DNA of 64,000 nucleotides from Parelaphostrongylus tenuis (GCA_019055375.1 JAHQIW010007240.1:1-64000), one strand, 5' to 3'. Numbered from the stretch's first letter, positions 44,401 to 54,549 are shown. Numbers and translations: made by a program. Notes: a model not told the origin generated them from the sequence alone.

Positions 44401-47400
44401 ATTCTGCGAACAAATCACTTCAATGCGATGATTCTCACAATAAGGCAATTATTGACCCAGGTGAACTAAATCCTCTGCGAAACCCCCTAGATTTGATTAA
44501 TTATGCTATTCACTGCAATGCTTTCTGCCGGCTACTTGCCTTCTTCTACTATCACTAAACAGCCGAATATCGAACCCGTCCTGGATCTTGAAAATGAGAT
44601 GTCCTTGAGTCTATAACAGAAAAAAAAGACTGGTTTGCTCTAAGTGAACCGGTTCACATCACAGGAGGTTGTTCGCTTCTGTTCTGCGCTGTAAGCAATT
44701 TTTCTATGCGGCTGAAGAATTAGCTGAAGTTTCCCTCGTGCAACACAAAGTTGACAGAAACGCGCTTGTTCTGTACTCTGTTATTTGAACTTTCGCCCAC
44801 ATTCACCGAGCATTCCGTGGGTGAGTCCGCTATTGTCTTCTCGACCGGAGTGATCTGACAAAACGACTCGTTCACTCTCAGATTATGCGTCCTTCATGAA
44901 CAAGTTCTTCCCGCTGATTCACGGTCCTGGTTCTGATTTTTTCACTGAGTTTCGAAGCAGTGTACTTGCCGCAAAGCTCACTTACCTCTAATACCTTTTC
45001 TCCGTTTGGAATGCAGTCATTTAACTCAGATAACAGAATACCTCCACGTACATCCTCATGATGCTTTTTAGCCACTGCTACCTAAAAATCATAAAACTTA
45101 CAACAAAAAGCACTAACGTTCAAAGAAACTTACAATAAAAACACGCCACTAAAGTTGTGAAAGCCCCCCCCCCCCCCCTGAGTAGAGGAATATCGTAATT
45201 ATTAGGTTAAGAAGAAGGTTTATAGCACCCACTGAAAATTCAAAGTTTATACATAAACTCAATTAGAAAACAGTAAGTATTCATGAAAATAAGGACCATC
45301 ATCATCCACGATCTTCTGTAACGATCTGTAGGCTCCTGGATCTGCTCGAAATCGCCCTTTCCTGGCCTCTGAATCAAAAAATTTCTGAAATGCTTCCTTG
45401 ACTTGATCAAATGTCTCGAAGCGGCATCCACGCAGGAAATCGGTTCCATTGCAGCGGAAATCGGACCATAATCGGACGAGAACAGGATCTGGACCGTAGG
45501 CTGTATGCGGAAAGACCTCGACTCCTTTCAATTCATCAAACTTTTCCTGATCTTCTTTGAGGTGTGAGATTTGGCACTGCCCTGCTAAAACAGCGCGCGC
45601 TTCCGACGAATCAATATCAGCTACTTTTCTTTCAACCGCATCGTAGACTCAGTCCATCTGCACTATAATAGCGTTGTCAAGGAGGCTTCCTATGGAAATA
45701 TTTCCCAGATATTCCCATGAATTTACGATAACCGATACAGTGTGAACAAACAAAAAGTTCGAATTTTTCGTGGGGTTAAAGAACTTTCTCCTCAATTTAG
45801 TAACACAAAATCTCATTCAAATAATAAAGTCGAAAATCACACGCCTGCGAAGAGGCCATCCTTGTATACAACTTAAGCACATTTAGAAATATTTGAGATC
45901 TATCAGAAGGAATAGAAAGCACAAGACTTAAAGCAGTGAAGTCACTTGAGAGTTCTGGGTAGTTTGACATCTTATATTGAATGATAACGAAGAGAGCTCA
46001 ACAAACCAATGACGTCTTTCCCTTGATCTTATAGGGAGGTTTGTATGAGAACTTTGACTCCTCATCGCACGTTAACCTTGGATTCTTTGGAAGTGCCTGA
46101 ACAATGACAAATTTCACTTCAGAGGCAATCGATGTTGTCAGAGTGGTGGCATTCAGAACCGGTATTAATTGGATTAGTGATTTTGTGAACAAGTTCATTT
46201 CGAATACATCACGATAAATTGCAGAAGGAAACATTACTTCAGGTTAAATCAGATAAGACATTTATGTACTTTGTAATACTCCAGCACCAGAAAATACTTT
46301 ATCTTCTAGCGGTTAAGCCCGATAGTCCCAGTATGTATGTTGGTAAAAGCCATAGATCGTATACACTGATTTCAATTCACTTGCTTTCCAATGACTTATT
46401 TCGTCGTTTAAGATTTTACCACACTTATTATAATCAATCGATAGATTGTCGAACAAAGATGTGGTATGCATCCATCGATAAATATTCTATTATGCACTCG
46501 AACATTAGAAAAATCGTCATTCGAACAAGTTTACTGAACTACTAACCAGAAATTTCCAAAGGTGATCGATCATTACTTTAAGCCCCTCGAGACCGTGGAC
46601 CCATCTCTGAATCTCTGACTCCTAGCGTGGAATACATCGTAAGTACTACTCTATTTCCTCAAATGTATTGGTGCTATTTTCCTTGCTTATGTTACATGCA
46701 AATATATTATGTTGCTATAAGTAGGAAAATGACCCAAGCAATACACCAGCCAAAAGCACTCGATTGTGATCACTGCAATGTCGTGGAATTTTGTCACCTG
46801 ACTTGCGGGTGATCTATTACTCGGCTTCGATTCCTTTATATGTAGGGGCACGTCCCCAAGGGATCGGCTGAACGGAAGGGCACTGTGCTGATGGGGAGAC
46901 TAGAAGGGCGAAACAGGCGCCTGTCTAGCATAGTATAGTATAGTAAGTACTGTACCAGACCTCACAACAGGCTCAACCATATTATCATGTTATCAGATTA
47001 TCAGTAATACAACTGAAATAAAGTAATAATACATTCAACGTGTTCCCATGCTTGGGTCACAGATGCATAGAAGTAGAGCAGACCATCCAGCGTTGCCACG
47101 GTGATGACTGGAGATGCAGAGGAGGGTGTCAATGATCCAAAAGAGTTAATACTAATTACTAATAGTAAATCATGGTTATTTCAAAGAAGTGTACGGATAT
47201 GAAAATATTGAAAAAGAAACATCTTAAGTTGTTAAGCACTTGGAATTTCAATAACATTGCGTTTTCATGAATAATCATAGCACGATGTAGAATCTAATGT
47301 ATAATGACACCCACACAGTGATAAAGTCTTATCTACAACCTTGCCATATTCAAAATACCTCAGCTCCTTTAGTTAGTGTAATACTATTGTTCACTATCAT

Positions 47401-49756
47401 AAACCGCAAATTCTTGACCCTTTCAGAACCACCAGTTGTAATTGCCACGCGAAGTGCAAACTGCCGTCCAAGTACGCGATTTTTGGTATTTAAAGGGTTT
47501 TTCACCGATCTGGATGCAAATGTGAGGTCCCTTGTAATCCTTCGATAATAAGATTTTCTCTACACATTGGTATGTATTTGGTGTAAAAATAACGTTTGGC
47601 ATTTTGGCATTTTGATACCCAACGTATAGCTTACCAGGCTCTAAACGTGGGGGCTGGGTACTTACGAGTAGCTTGCCAGTCTCTCTCAAAGGAGCGTGAG
47701 GAGCTTATTTCATTGAGGCGACTCCTAACCGCCTCCCATGTACTTCCCAGCCGCTTGATTGCAGGCTTTTGGCAGACTTGACTCGTAGAAATAGAATTTT
47801 TGTCAAGTCGGCGCTGCAGAAGCAGGGTTAGTCTCCCCTGAATCCACCTGCGTCTCTGGGAAGCACACGGTCGCTTTTGGTTCGCGTTTATTCCCCTATC
47901 CACCACCTGGGGACGCGCCACGTGTCCTCACGACTAATGGGGCGGGATCCCTCAAAGAGGGAGGTCCATGGGAAATAACGTTTATGTTTGGAAAAAAGCT
48001 CTCTTTTACTACGCAATAACAATGATGTTGGCATTCTGTCAGTAGTAATCAAATGTACAAGGAAAATAATGGTATAAATCTATTTACAAACAATACTTGA
48101 GAGTTATTATAGTGAGTGAAAGTTGGAAAACAACAGATGGAATTTTCAAAGAAAAAAACTATTGCACAATACATGAGATGTGAACTAAAACGCAGTTTCT
48201 GTTCACCGTTTTTTACAGCGCATTAGAGACCTACATTTGCATTTAAGAACTACGTTTATAATTAGACTGCCATTTCTCAAGCTATCGAATGATTTCTGAA
48301 TCTTTCGTGAAAACCCCTGTTTTGTGAAAAGACCATAAAAAATAAGTGCAAACCACACTGTGCACGACGAAAAAAGAAACCGGAAATATATCTTTGCTGC
48401 TACAGCTCACTGGAAAACCGTTTCCAAAAGTCAAGCAGACCATCAGAACTGCAATTTTTTCAGCTACCGAATGAGTAATTAAAATCTAATGAAGAGTCTA
48501 TAGTCGACGAGAAAACCACAAAAATGCGTGTGCACCATAAGTGGTGCACGTGATTCTGAAAGGGCTGATAACAGAAATCAAAGCATCTTTCAGTGAATCG
48601 GCCAAGCGAATTCACACAAGACCGCGAAACGTTCGCAGAACAAGCATATGGAAAACTAACTGAAAAGTGAGCACTAAACTAAATGAATAAAAAAATAAAA
48701 TAAATCCTAAATGAGAGCACAGAATTTCTGCATTTCAGAGCGCTTCAAAAGAAGCATGGACGGAAACAAAACAGTTAATACCTAATGAGAAGAAAGACTG
48801 AAGAGAACATCACAAATGGACATACGTAGTACGCAAACGCATACGACAGCCATAACATTTGAAGTCGAAAACTTTGTACTCAACTACTAAATAGTGTCTC
48901 ACCTCCTTGAGCCAAGCTTCCGATCGTTTAGATAGATCATATACTTGTAATTCGTCCAATATCTCTTGTAAAGATAAGGGCCATTGTTGTTGACTAAGAT
49001 GTCGCTTCTACAAAGTAGGAAAGCCGATCAAATCAAATTAGTGGTTGACGTTAGCGGCAATTCAATGTCTCTCTGCAAAGAAAAGTCCCCACAGCATACT
49101 TTCATATAGTCGACAATTTTGGCCATAGTTCCAAAATTAGCAGCATTGCTATGTGACACGATGCTTTTTGCCGAATAGTCGAATTCTGAAAAAAAATGAA
49201 ATCGTTAACAAAACAAAATAAACCACAAAATTGGGGAACGGAACTAGTTAACTTTGACAAACGAATTCTAAACAAGAAATTCACCAGGTTTAGGAGCTGG
49301 CTGAACTAAAACCTTCTTCTTTTTCTTTGCTGCTTCCGCATTATAAGTTGTATGGCTGACCGATGTAGAAGGCTAAACAAATTGATAATTTGACTCAACT
49401 GTCAAAACAAAGAAAGACTAGGTATGCTCATTAGAACAAACTAGAATAGTAACATAACTCAATATTCACAACCAAGAGAATTGAGTGGTGAACAAAAAAA
49501 AAAAAAAACAAAAACGTGGGTTCGATACCCGCCTGAGGCCGTGTTTTTGTTCACCACTCAATTCTCTTGGTTGTATATGTAACATAATAACATTGCGAAA
49601 AAAGCAGTGAAAATACTATAGTTTCAATATTCACAATGAAGCAAAAGAGGTTGTTGAAAATGGTACCAGTTGGATTTGAGGACGTTGTTGGACCGAAACA
49701 GTTCTTGACGCATGTTTTTGAAATGCAGCACGCTGACGCAAGAGCTCAGGATCCAT
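41466..49756 (-). CDS. GTF2E2: transcription initiation factor IIE subunit beta
   Basis: TFIIE-beta, the small TFIIE subunit, acts in the nucleus in the RNA polymerase II preinitiation complex and helps recruit TFIIH. Nine exons: 49667-49756, 49285-49372, 49100-49185, 48903-49007, 46007-46096, 44986-45081, 43856-43958, 41653-41747, 41466-41588; total 876 bases, 291 residues, the same length as the human protein. N-terminus MDPELLRQRAAFQKH; lysine patch KKKKK at about 46-50; first winged helix NFGTMAKIVDYMKKRHLSQQ, SLQEILDELQVYDLSKRSEA; second ALPKNPRLTCDEESKFSYKP, HHEDVRGGILLSELNDCIPN, DKVFFYNDHDLD; helix DHLDEKKIEEYLQKHGIDTM; basic tail PLKRKTPKRRQNV. Every junction is in phase and no frame break is seen. 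Introns carry SINE, FB-A, mariner and other repeats and a C15 tract. Certain identification. Confidence 0.96.
41998..42110. repeat. short foldback hairpin
   Basis: 'ccataaacgtgtttcggagg' is answered by 'cctctgaaacacgtgtatgg' across a 17-base loop containing 'gccctcttcatcag'. The core CACGTG recalls FB-A. GTF2E2 intron 7. Confidence 0.75.
42340..42592 (-). repeat. SINE1 copy, truncated
   Basis: 'tgaatcaatctctgagggat', 'gctaccctcccagacagg' and 'gaaggcttggtgagccttga' follow SINE1 order; the tRNA head is replaced by 'atcgcactatcgaccactct'. GTF2E2 intron 7. Confidence 0.65.
42625..43330. repeat. FB-A element, two opposed halves
   Basis: A left half (42,640-42,900: 'gccacgcatgtggtctgtta', 'gtgtttcaaccttgacggtc', 'accaatcctctcgg', 'cactcgattgctcttggttg') is mirrored by 43,050-43,290 ('accagccaagagcaatcgag', 'cctgagaggattggct', 'gaccgtcaaggttgaaacgc', 'cagaccacatgcgtggc'). 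Between them lies part of another left end (42,940-43,030), so two insertions are superposed. GTF2E2 intron 7. Confidence 0.75.
45164..45178. repeat. C15 homopolymer tract
   Basis: Fifteen consecutive C on the plus strand, i.e. G15 in the GTF2E2 transcript, 83 bases upstream of the exon that begins at 45,081. Long poly-G runs in nematode genomes form G-quadruplexes and are unstable; here it lies near a splice acceptor. Confidence 0.9.
45240..45690 (-). pseudogene. mariner transposase C-terminal relic
   Basis: The minus strand holds an open frame: KGVEVFPHTAYGPDPVLVRL, TDFLRGCRFETFDQVKEAFQ, KFFDSEARKGRF and IVDDDGPYFHEY, ending in a stop. This is the mariner C-terminus (PHPxYSPDLAP, LRGxxFxxxxEV, FFxSK, VVxxxGxYF). 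Sequence 5' of it is degraded and no N-terminal domain is seen. Located in a GTF2E2 intron, same strand. Confidence 0.85.
46560..47150. repeat. FB-F foldback element, interrupted by FB-A
   Basis: 'cctcgagaccgtggacccat' with 'ctctgaatctctgactccta' (46,587-46,625) is mirrored by 'gggtcacagatgcatagaag' and 'gatgcagaggagggtgtc' (47,055-47,130). The same arms occur at 49.96-50.3 kb. The centre is filled by an FB-A copy. Confidence 0.6.
46735..46995. repeat. FB-A copy nested in FB-F
   Basis: 'aatacaccagccaaaagcac' 'tcgattg', 'cccaagggatcggctgaacg', 'gatggggagactagaag' and 'cagacctcacaacaggctca' follow FB-A right-half order. Flanked on both sides by FB-F arms. Confidence 0.5.
47625..47970. repeat. 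dispersed repeat family E, copy 2
   Basis: Partner of the 10.47-10.81 kb block: 'gaggagcttatttcattgag' 'gcgactcctaaccgcctccc', 'cacctgcgtctctgggaagc', 'cttttggttcgcgttta', 'ccctcaaagagggaggtcc'. GTF2E2 intron 4. The opposed frames here are by-products. Confidence 0.75.
48000..48900. other. unassigned GTF2E2 intron sequence
   Basis: Contains two stretches with FB-D words ('caagctatcgaatgatttct' at 48,278 and 'gctaccgaatgagtaattaa' at 48,463) but no complete arm, and no exon. Confidence 0.4.
49495..49592 (+). repeat. SINE2 3' part
   Basis: 'gtgggttcgatacccgcctg' is a B box, followed by 'aggccgtgtttttgttcacc' and 'actcaattctcttggttg', the SINE2 tail. The upstream side is an A-rich run rather than the tRNA head. 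GTF2E2 intron 1. Confidence 0.6.
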
Positions 49757-49778
49757 GGAGAGACCTGTCTGAAAATAC
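49757..49778 (-). promoter_or_regulatory. probable spliced-leader acceptor and 5' UTR of GTF2E2
   Basis: On the minus strand tgtattttcag is followed by the 12-base leader acaggtctctcc and the start ATGGATCC. A consensus acceptor so near the start codon, with no upstream exon, points to trans-splicing of a leader to this mRNA. Confidence 0.6.
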
Positions 49779-49954
49779 AACCTGACTCATTTGTTCCAGG
49801 GCGGAACCACTAAGCTACATATGTCGCCGTTACTTTGAAGAATCCCACAATGAATTCGATTGATGTCAAAGTTCTAGGCTGAAGTCCTTTTTTCTAACAA
49901 CTAGCAGTCATAAGAAGTTCAGAAGATTGTGCTGTAGCATCGATTTACCCTTAG

Positions 49955-50310
49955 CTAGGTTACAAGATGTAAACCCTCCAATTTTGAAGATAACCCTTTC
50001 GAAACCGTCGACCCACCTCTTCTGCATCTCTAACCACCAACGTGGGAACGCACTGGATGTATCATCGTACTACCTCATTTGTACTATTGTCGCTATTTTT
50101 CCATCTATAACATTAAAATATATTTGTATATAAAATTACAAGAAAAAATAAGAATACTATTGTATTGATACAATTATACATTCAATGCGTCTCAACGCTG
50201 GGGGTCAGAGATGCAGAAGTGGTGGGGAAGACCGTCTGAAGTCGCTACGCTGGGGACTGGAGATACAGAGAAGATGGGTCCACGGTCTCGAAAGGGTTAA
50301 CGAGAACATG
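49955..50310. repeat. FB-F foldback element, intact
   Basis: 'ccctttcgaaaccgtcgacc' and 'cacctcttctgcatctctaa' (about 50,000) are mirrored by 'ggtcagagatgcagaagtgg' and 'ggtccacggtctcgaaaggg' (50,204-50,300) around an A/T-rich centre. Lies just upstream of GTF2E2. Confidence 0.65.
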
Positions 50311-50465
50311 GACCTCTGCTGTTTATATTACAGAACATTCCAGCCACGAGTGAGGCGAAGAATCATTAAGAGATCGACAATATAGGCAGGAACATGAGAC
50401 TATTTGACACAAGTATTGCATATGTAGGTAAAGAAAGAACGAAAGCTCACTTTTGAGCAGAAATG

Positions 50466-50488
50466 AGAGAGAGAGAGAGAGAGAGACA
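50466..50488. repeat. GA microsatellite
   Basis: A run of about eleven GA dinucleotides ('gagagagagagagagagaga') directly before the SINE1 copy at 50.55 kb. Confidence 0.9.
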
Positions 50489-50554
50489 CGTCGCAAGAGA
50501 CTTCCAGTCCTCCCAAGAAGTAGTTATGTACTTGTAGAACACTTACAACAAGAA

Positions 50555-50865
50555 GAGCGCATGTGGCGCAGTGGTTAGAGGTGCCCTGCGTCGCACACGA
50601 GGTCACTGGTTCGATCTCGCGCTCATGGCTCACCAAGCCATCCATCCCTCCGGGGTCGGTAAATTGGTACCAGACAGGTCTCAGACTATGTCTGGGAGGA
50701 TACGCAGCACTGACTCGGTTCAGCGGGAGGCCACCGCGAGTCATTGTAAAGGCCAGATGTGCATTCAATCACCTCAAACGTTAGAAAAATTGAAGACGAA
50801 TGCATGGCGCGTCACTCACGGATCGATCAAAGCCGAAAGCTTTATCCTTTATTCTTCATCCTTTA
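50555..50865 (+). repeat. tRNA-derived SINE1, best-preserved copy
   Basis: Head 'gcgcatgtggcgcagtggtt' 'agagg' (A box), 'cactggttcgatctcgcgct' (B box), body 'ccgggg'-like 'ctccggggtcggtaaattgg', 'gtctgggaggatacgcagc', tail 'aagctttatcctttattctt'. It is the only plus-strand copy and can serve as the reference for the family (about 310 bases). Confidence 0.85.
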
Positions 50866-51214
50866 TAACAAGAAAAATCACCTGTGCTTCGAACGAAGAC
50901 TCTTTACGAGTTTTTTAACCGGCGCTTCAGAATTACGCTAGACTATTACAAGCTATCTATTAGCTCTCCATTCGACCGCTCTTTATAACCATGATTTTAT
51001 TGGTCCGTGGAAATAACTGGAAGACTTTAAGGGGAACGAAACGGCTCTGAAGAAGGCGATAGATATTGCCAAGACGCGAGCCATTAATGGGTTGGTATGA
51101 AATTTCCGAGCTATTTCGCTTTCGTTGATTATTTTTGCTGCATTTGAGTCTTCGTCTTTACTATCGTCTGAAGCAGCTTCTTGCGGTTCTTTTGGTATAT
51201 AACATATCTTTCGT

Positions 51215-51465
51215 TTCGAGTGTTTTCTTAAGACCACAGCTCAAAATTCAATATGCCTGGTAATCATTTTTGAGCCACGCATGTCAGTGATCAGTCAAAT
51301 AGGGCTGACTTATAGAGCCCGATACACGTGTTTCGATCTCGCGATCTCGTCAGTCGGGCAGTTATTTTTCTCGTCTTTTGCTATTCTCTGTGGGTGCTCC
51401 AGTCCCACACTAAGAGTTAGTGACGACGAACGTTTTACACTCGATCCAGTTATACATATAAGATC
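51215..51465. repeat. FB-A element, left half
   Basis: 'gagtgttttcttaagaccac', 'gagcccgatacacgtgtttc', 'gatctcgtcagtcgggcag' and 'gacgacgaacgttttacact' match the 42.9-43.1 kb copy. Confidence 0.7.
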
Positions 51466-51469
51466 GAAT

Positions 51470-51740
51470 TGTCCCGAGAGCAAAAACGATTGTTGATGCT
51501 CGACGAGTGCATGGCAGAAAGTCTCAGCAGCACTTGAATCCATGCGATACTCGTCTAGCACCAACAATGTTTTTGCTCTCGGGCCAATTCCATCTTGCAA
51601 CAAATGTATAAGTGTTGTATATGAAAACAGCCGCAAGAAGACGCTCTAAACGACAGCAAAAAGAAAAACTTAAATGAATGAAAAATAAGAAAGAAAAACT
51701 AAAAACTCCGGAAAGTCATTGCCAACCGAATACGTCATTG
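51470..51740. repeat. dispersed repeat family G, copy 1
   Basis: 'aaagtctcagcagcacttga', 'tttttgctctcgggccaatt', 'ccgcaagaagacgctctaaa' and 'cattgccaaccgaa' recur in order at 54,555-54,775. An internal inverted pair 'gagcaaaaacgattgttgat' and 'caacaatgtttttgctc' gives it a hairpin. Confidence 0.65.
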
Positions 51741-51939
51741 TTTTCAGTTGTACTCAATAAATTCTACTACTACAATTTCACACCTGCTCATCGAGAAGAA
51801 CACTGAATTCTTCTTCCAATGTCAAGTTGAACAGATAGTCGGTCCTCGGAAAGGAAAAGCCTAGCGACCAGAGGAACTGTTTAGTAGAAGTGCAGAAAGA
51901 AAAACTCCTCTAGACCAAAATAAATCACCAAAAAAAGGA

Positions 51940-52225
51940 CTCTCTAAAGAGCAGACGGACCAGACCGTGGCCCATCACAAAGGACCCCCAAGGAGACGGT
52001 CCCGTCGCTGAGGAAAGTATTGCGCGACGAGCGGGACCGACAACGCGTCAGGCTGACCAGCTTGCGCTCAGCTTTTGCTTGACGCGAGAGCGGTGCGCGT
52101 TGGAGCGCGCCTTGAATCGGTTGAGGGTCAGTGGCGCTGTCCGGCTGCGCTCCGTCCGGCCGTCCGTCCGTCGGTCTGGTTGAGGGCTTTGTCGATAGTC
52201 AGAGGGGGAAGGGGTTCAGTCTCAT
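51940..52225. other. GC-rich island of unknown nature
   Basis: Almost 300 bases of markedly raised GC and CpG content ('gcgcgacgagcgggaccgac', 'gacgcgagagcggtgcgcgt', 'ccgtccggccgtccgtccgt'), followed by a T/C-rich tract (52,235-52,290). It has the look of a promoter, a first exon or the 5' end of a retroelement. Plus frames of 74 and 126 codons cross it but show no domain. Confidence 0.35.
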
Positions 52226-52299
52226 TCCCTCGTCTTTCTTCATTCTTTTTTCTTTTCTTTTTTTCTTTTTTCCTCCATGTTCTTCTTATGACCTACTGA

Positions 52300-53120
52300 T
52301 CAACTACGTTGCTCAGGCCAAGTGTATTCTTCGTCTCTCCGTCTCCAGGGAAATAATGTATTCTATTCGTTCGGCTCGTCCAATTACTCAATGTTTTTCT
52401 AGTAGTTTTTCATGGTGTGTCGATTTGGCACCCTATAGAAATCTTTGTAAAAATTTCTTTTTTTCTGAGAAAGGGCAGTTCTTAAGAATTGTTACAAGCA
52501 CTTGCGTATGACCTTCAAGGAATCCCGACTTAGTAGGCAATATGCTTCGCATATAAAGTTTAAGAACTCTATTAGTGTGGCGCCGTGGCCGAGTGGTTGT
52601 GATGCTGGTCACGGCGCGCTTGGAACCGAACTCTACCCCCTCCCCACCTCTCTCCGGCAGTCAACAGCAACGCTCTATGGAACGCCACAGCAAGGCTATT
52701 CTCGAAATTTCTAGGAAATTTGCTCAATTAGTATTCCTAACGCCTTTCAAGAAGAAGGTAAAAAACGAAAAGAACGTTAGAAGTAATGGGTTCCTACAAT
52801 GAAGTAAAACACGATGATGACGAATCAGATGAAATGATGAGAAAGAGTTTTGTTATTAGGTTTTCTCATAAGTTTTTGCTAGCAATAAACATCAAATTTA
52901 TGAACCAGAAATAATCAAAAATGTAATTAGGAGTAGGATTGTAAGAAGAATTAGCGGTTGACTTCTGTGGACCCAGGGGCGTGTCCAATAACTCCACCTC
53001 CTCCGCCGAGATTAACCGCCAACTGCTGCTACTTTTCGTTGCAAGACCCGCAGCTAAGCTTAAGGATGATTCGCTTGCGGTCTGCGCCCGTGTATTGACT
53101 GCTGTTTTTTTAACGTGATG
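52300..53120. other. unassigned stretch with one tRNA-like head
   Basis: At 52,575-52,660 'gtggcgccgtggccgagtgg' 'ttgtgatgctggtcacgg' resembles the A-box half of a serine-type tRNA, and 'ttggaaccgaactc' a poor B box; probably a third SINE family. The rest has no recognisable content. Confidence 0.35.
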
Positions 53121-53269
53121 TGTGTAAGTGTGGTGTCAACATCAAGAAATAGTAGTCAGTACGCCGGCGTTGGTCGCACGCGATCCATTCCAAAACTTGG
53201 CTGCGGGTCGTGCAACGAAGAAATTGCTGTGGTCGACGTCCACTGAGCAGAGGAGAGGGAATCGTTGGC

Positions 53270-53800
53270 CACGCCCGTGGATCCACGGAAGTCAACCGAT
53301 TAACAACACTATTCAAAGAATGCGCCATTGGCTGGATTACATTTCTGCCGTCTCTCGGGCAACCAATCAATACCGCTTTGTGCAGAATTCTCTAAGCATT
53401 ATTTTGGTACCAAATTGGTCCATGCCGCATCATGACAAAATTCAGTAGAGAACCGAAGCGCTGATCGCTTAGACCCAGATCCTTGAGCCTTTGTACGGTT
53501 GGTGTTCTCCGAAAGAGTATCTACATCGCGTCTCAATTTGTGTTCGTAAGGTAGCAAATTGCGACGAAAGCTTCGTTGAGCGGCCACTATGCGGCAAGTA
53601 TGGACAAATTTGCTACCAAAAGCAAGCTCAGAAATTTCTGCACAATCGACACATGATTTGTTGCCTGAGAGATGGCAGAAATGTGTTCGGGCCGATGGTG
53701 CATACGTTTGAATCGTGTTGTTCAGCAGTTTTAGTACCTTCTGGTTAATAAATTTGGTGTTTATTGCTCTAGTGCCAAAGCTTATGGGAAACCTAATATT
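53270..53800. repeat. family H element with inverted ends
   Basis: 'acaacactattcaaagaatg' and 'atttctgccgtctctcgggc' (53,303-53,360) are mirrored by 'ctgagagatggcagaaatgt' and 'tttgaatcgtgttgttcagc' (53,665-53,730). The region between has a 138-codon minus frame with no known domain. A further family piece is at 1.5 kb. Confidence 0.6.
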
Positions 53801-53869
53801 TTGTCTTCTTAGCAAGTGCTGTGATGTTGTAACTACATACTCGAAAATGTTGAGTGATGTGTAAAACTC

Positions 53870-53957
53870 TGAACCTTAGGCGGGAGTTGAACCCGCGTCA
53901 CATCCTTCCAGGAAACACGTGCTAACTCCTGCACTGCCGGAGCTCGTGTTTTGCCAT
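53870..53957 (-). repeat. tRNA-derived SINE2 copy
   Basis: Minus strand 'gcgggttcaactcccgccta' is an intact B box and the plus-strand lead 'gaaccttaggcgggagttga' is shared with 35,396. The acceptor stem does not pair. Confidence 0.65.
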
Positions 53958-54169
53958 CGAACTCTCTGTGATACCACGTATCACAGGTGTCAGTAATCAA
54001 AAGTCAATAGGTTTAGTCTGAATAACAAATGCTGGCATTAAATCAGCTCAGCATTTTAGTATTGTCATGTTATTCGTCGTGACCTGCAATTACATGTCGC
54101 ATGTGCAATTACCTGAGGTGACTCTTTCTGTATGGATGGTGCACTTCAGTTGTGTTGTTGGACGCTATC

Positions 54170-54265
54170 CTCATGAATATTCGATAATCAGTCTTTTGCT
54201 CATCGCTAAGGTCAACTCTCATGAATATTCGATAATCACTCTTTTGCTCATCGCTAAGGGTAATT
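54170..54265 (+). repeat. tandem duplication, 48-base period
   Basis: 'ctcatgaatattcgataatc' plus 'cttttgctcatcgctaag' appears twice back to back with one substitution (agtc versus actc). Confidence 0.85.
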
Positions 54266-54549
54266 GTGTGAATTTACATGGCAACACCAACGTAGCGAAA
54301 ATTCCATATGTGTCTTGGTTTGGTGACCAGGAAAAAACCTTTTCTCTCGTGAAGTTCACGAAACCGGGCGGCGAACTATTTTGTAGGCAAGAAGTTTCTA
54401 GACGTTCGTTTGTGCAAGTTTATCCCGTTTTTTTTTTCTAAGCAAATCTCCGTTTTTTTTTTATCAAATCTCCATTTCCGGCCTCGAATTCATTGAAGCG
54501 ATCTAAACTATGGTTCTCCCAACTGTACTCTCACCACAGACCTCGTTAA

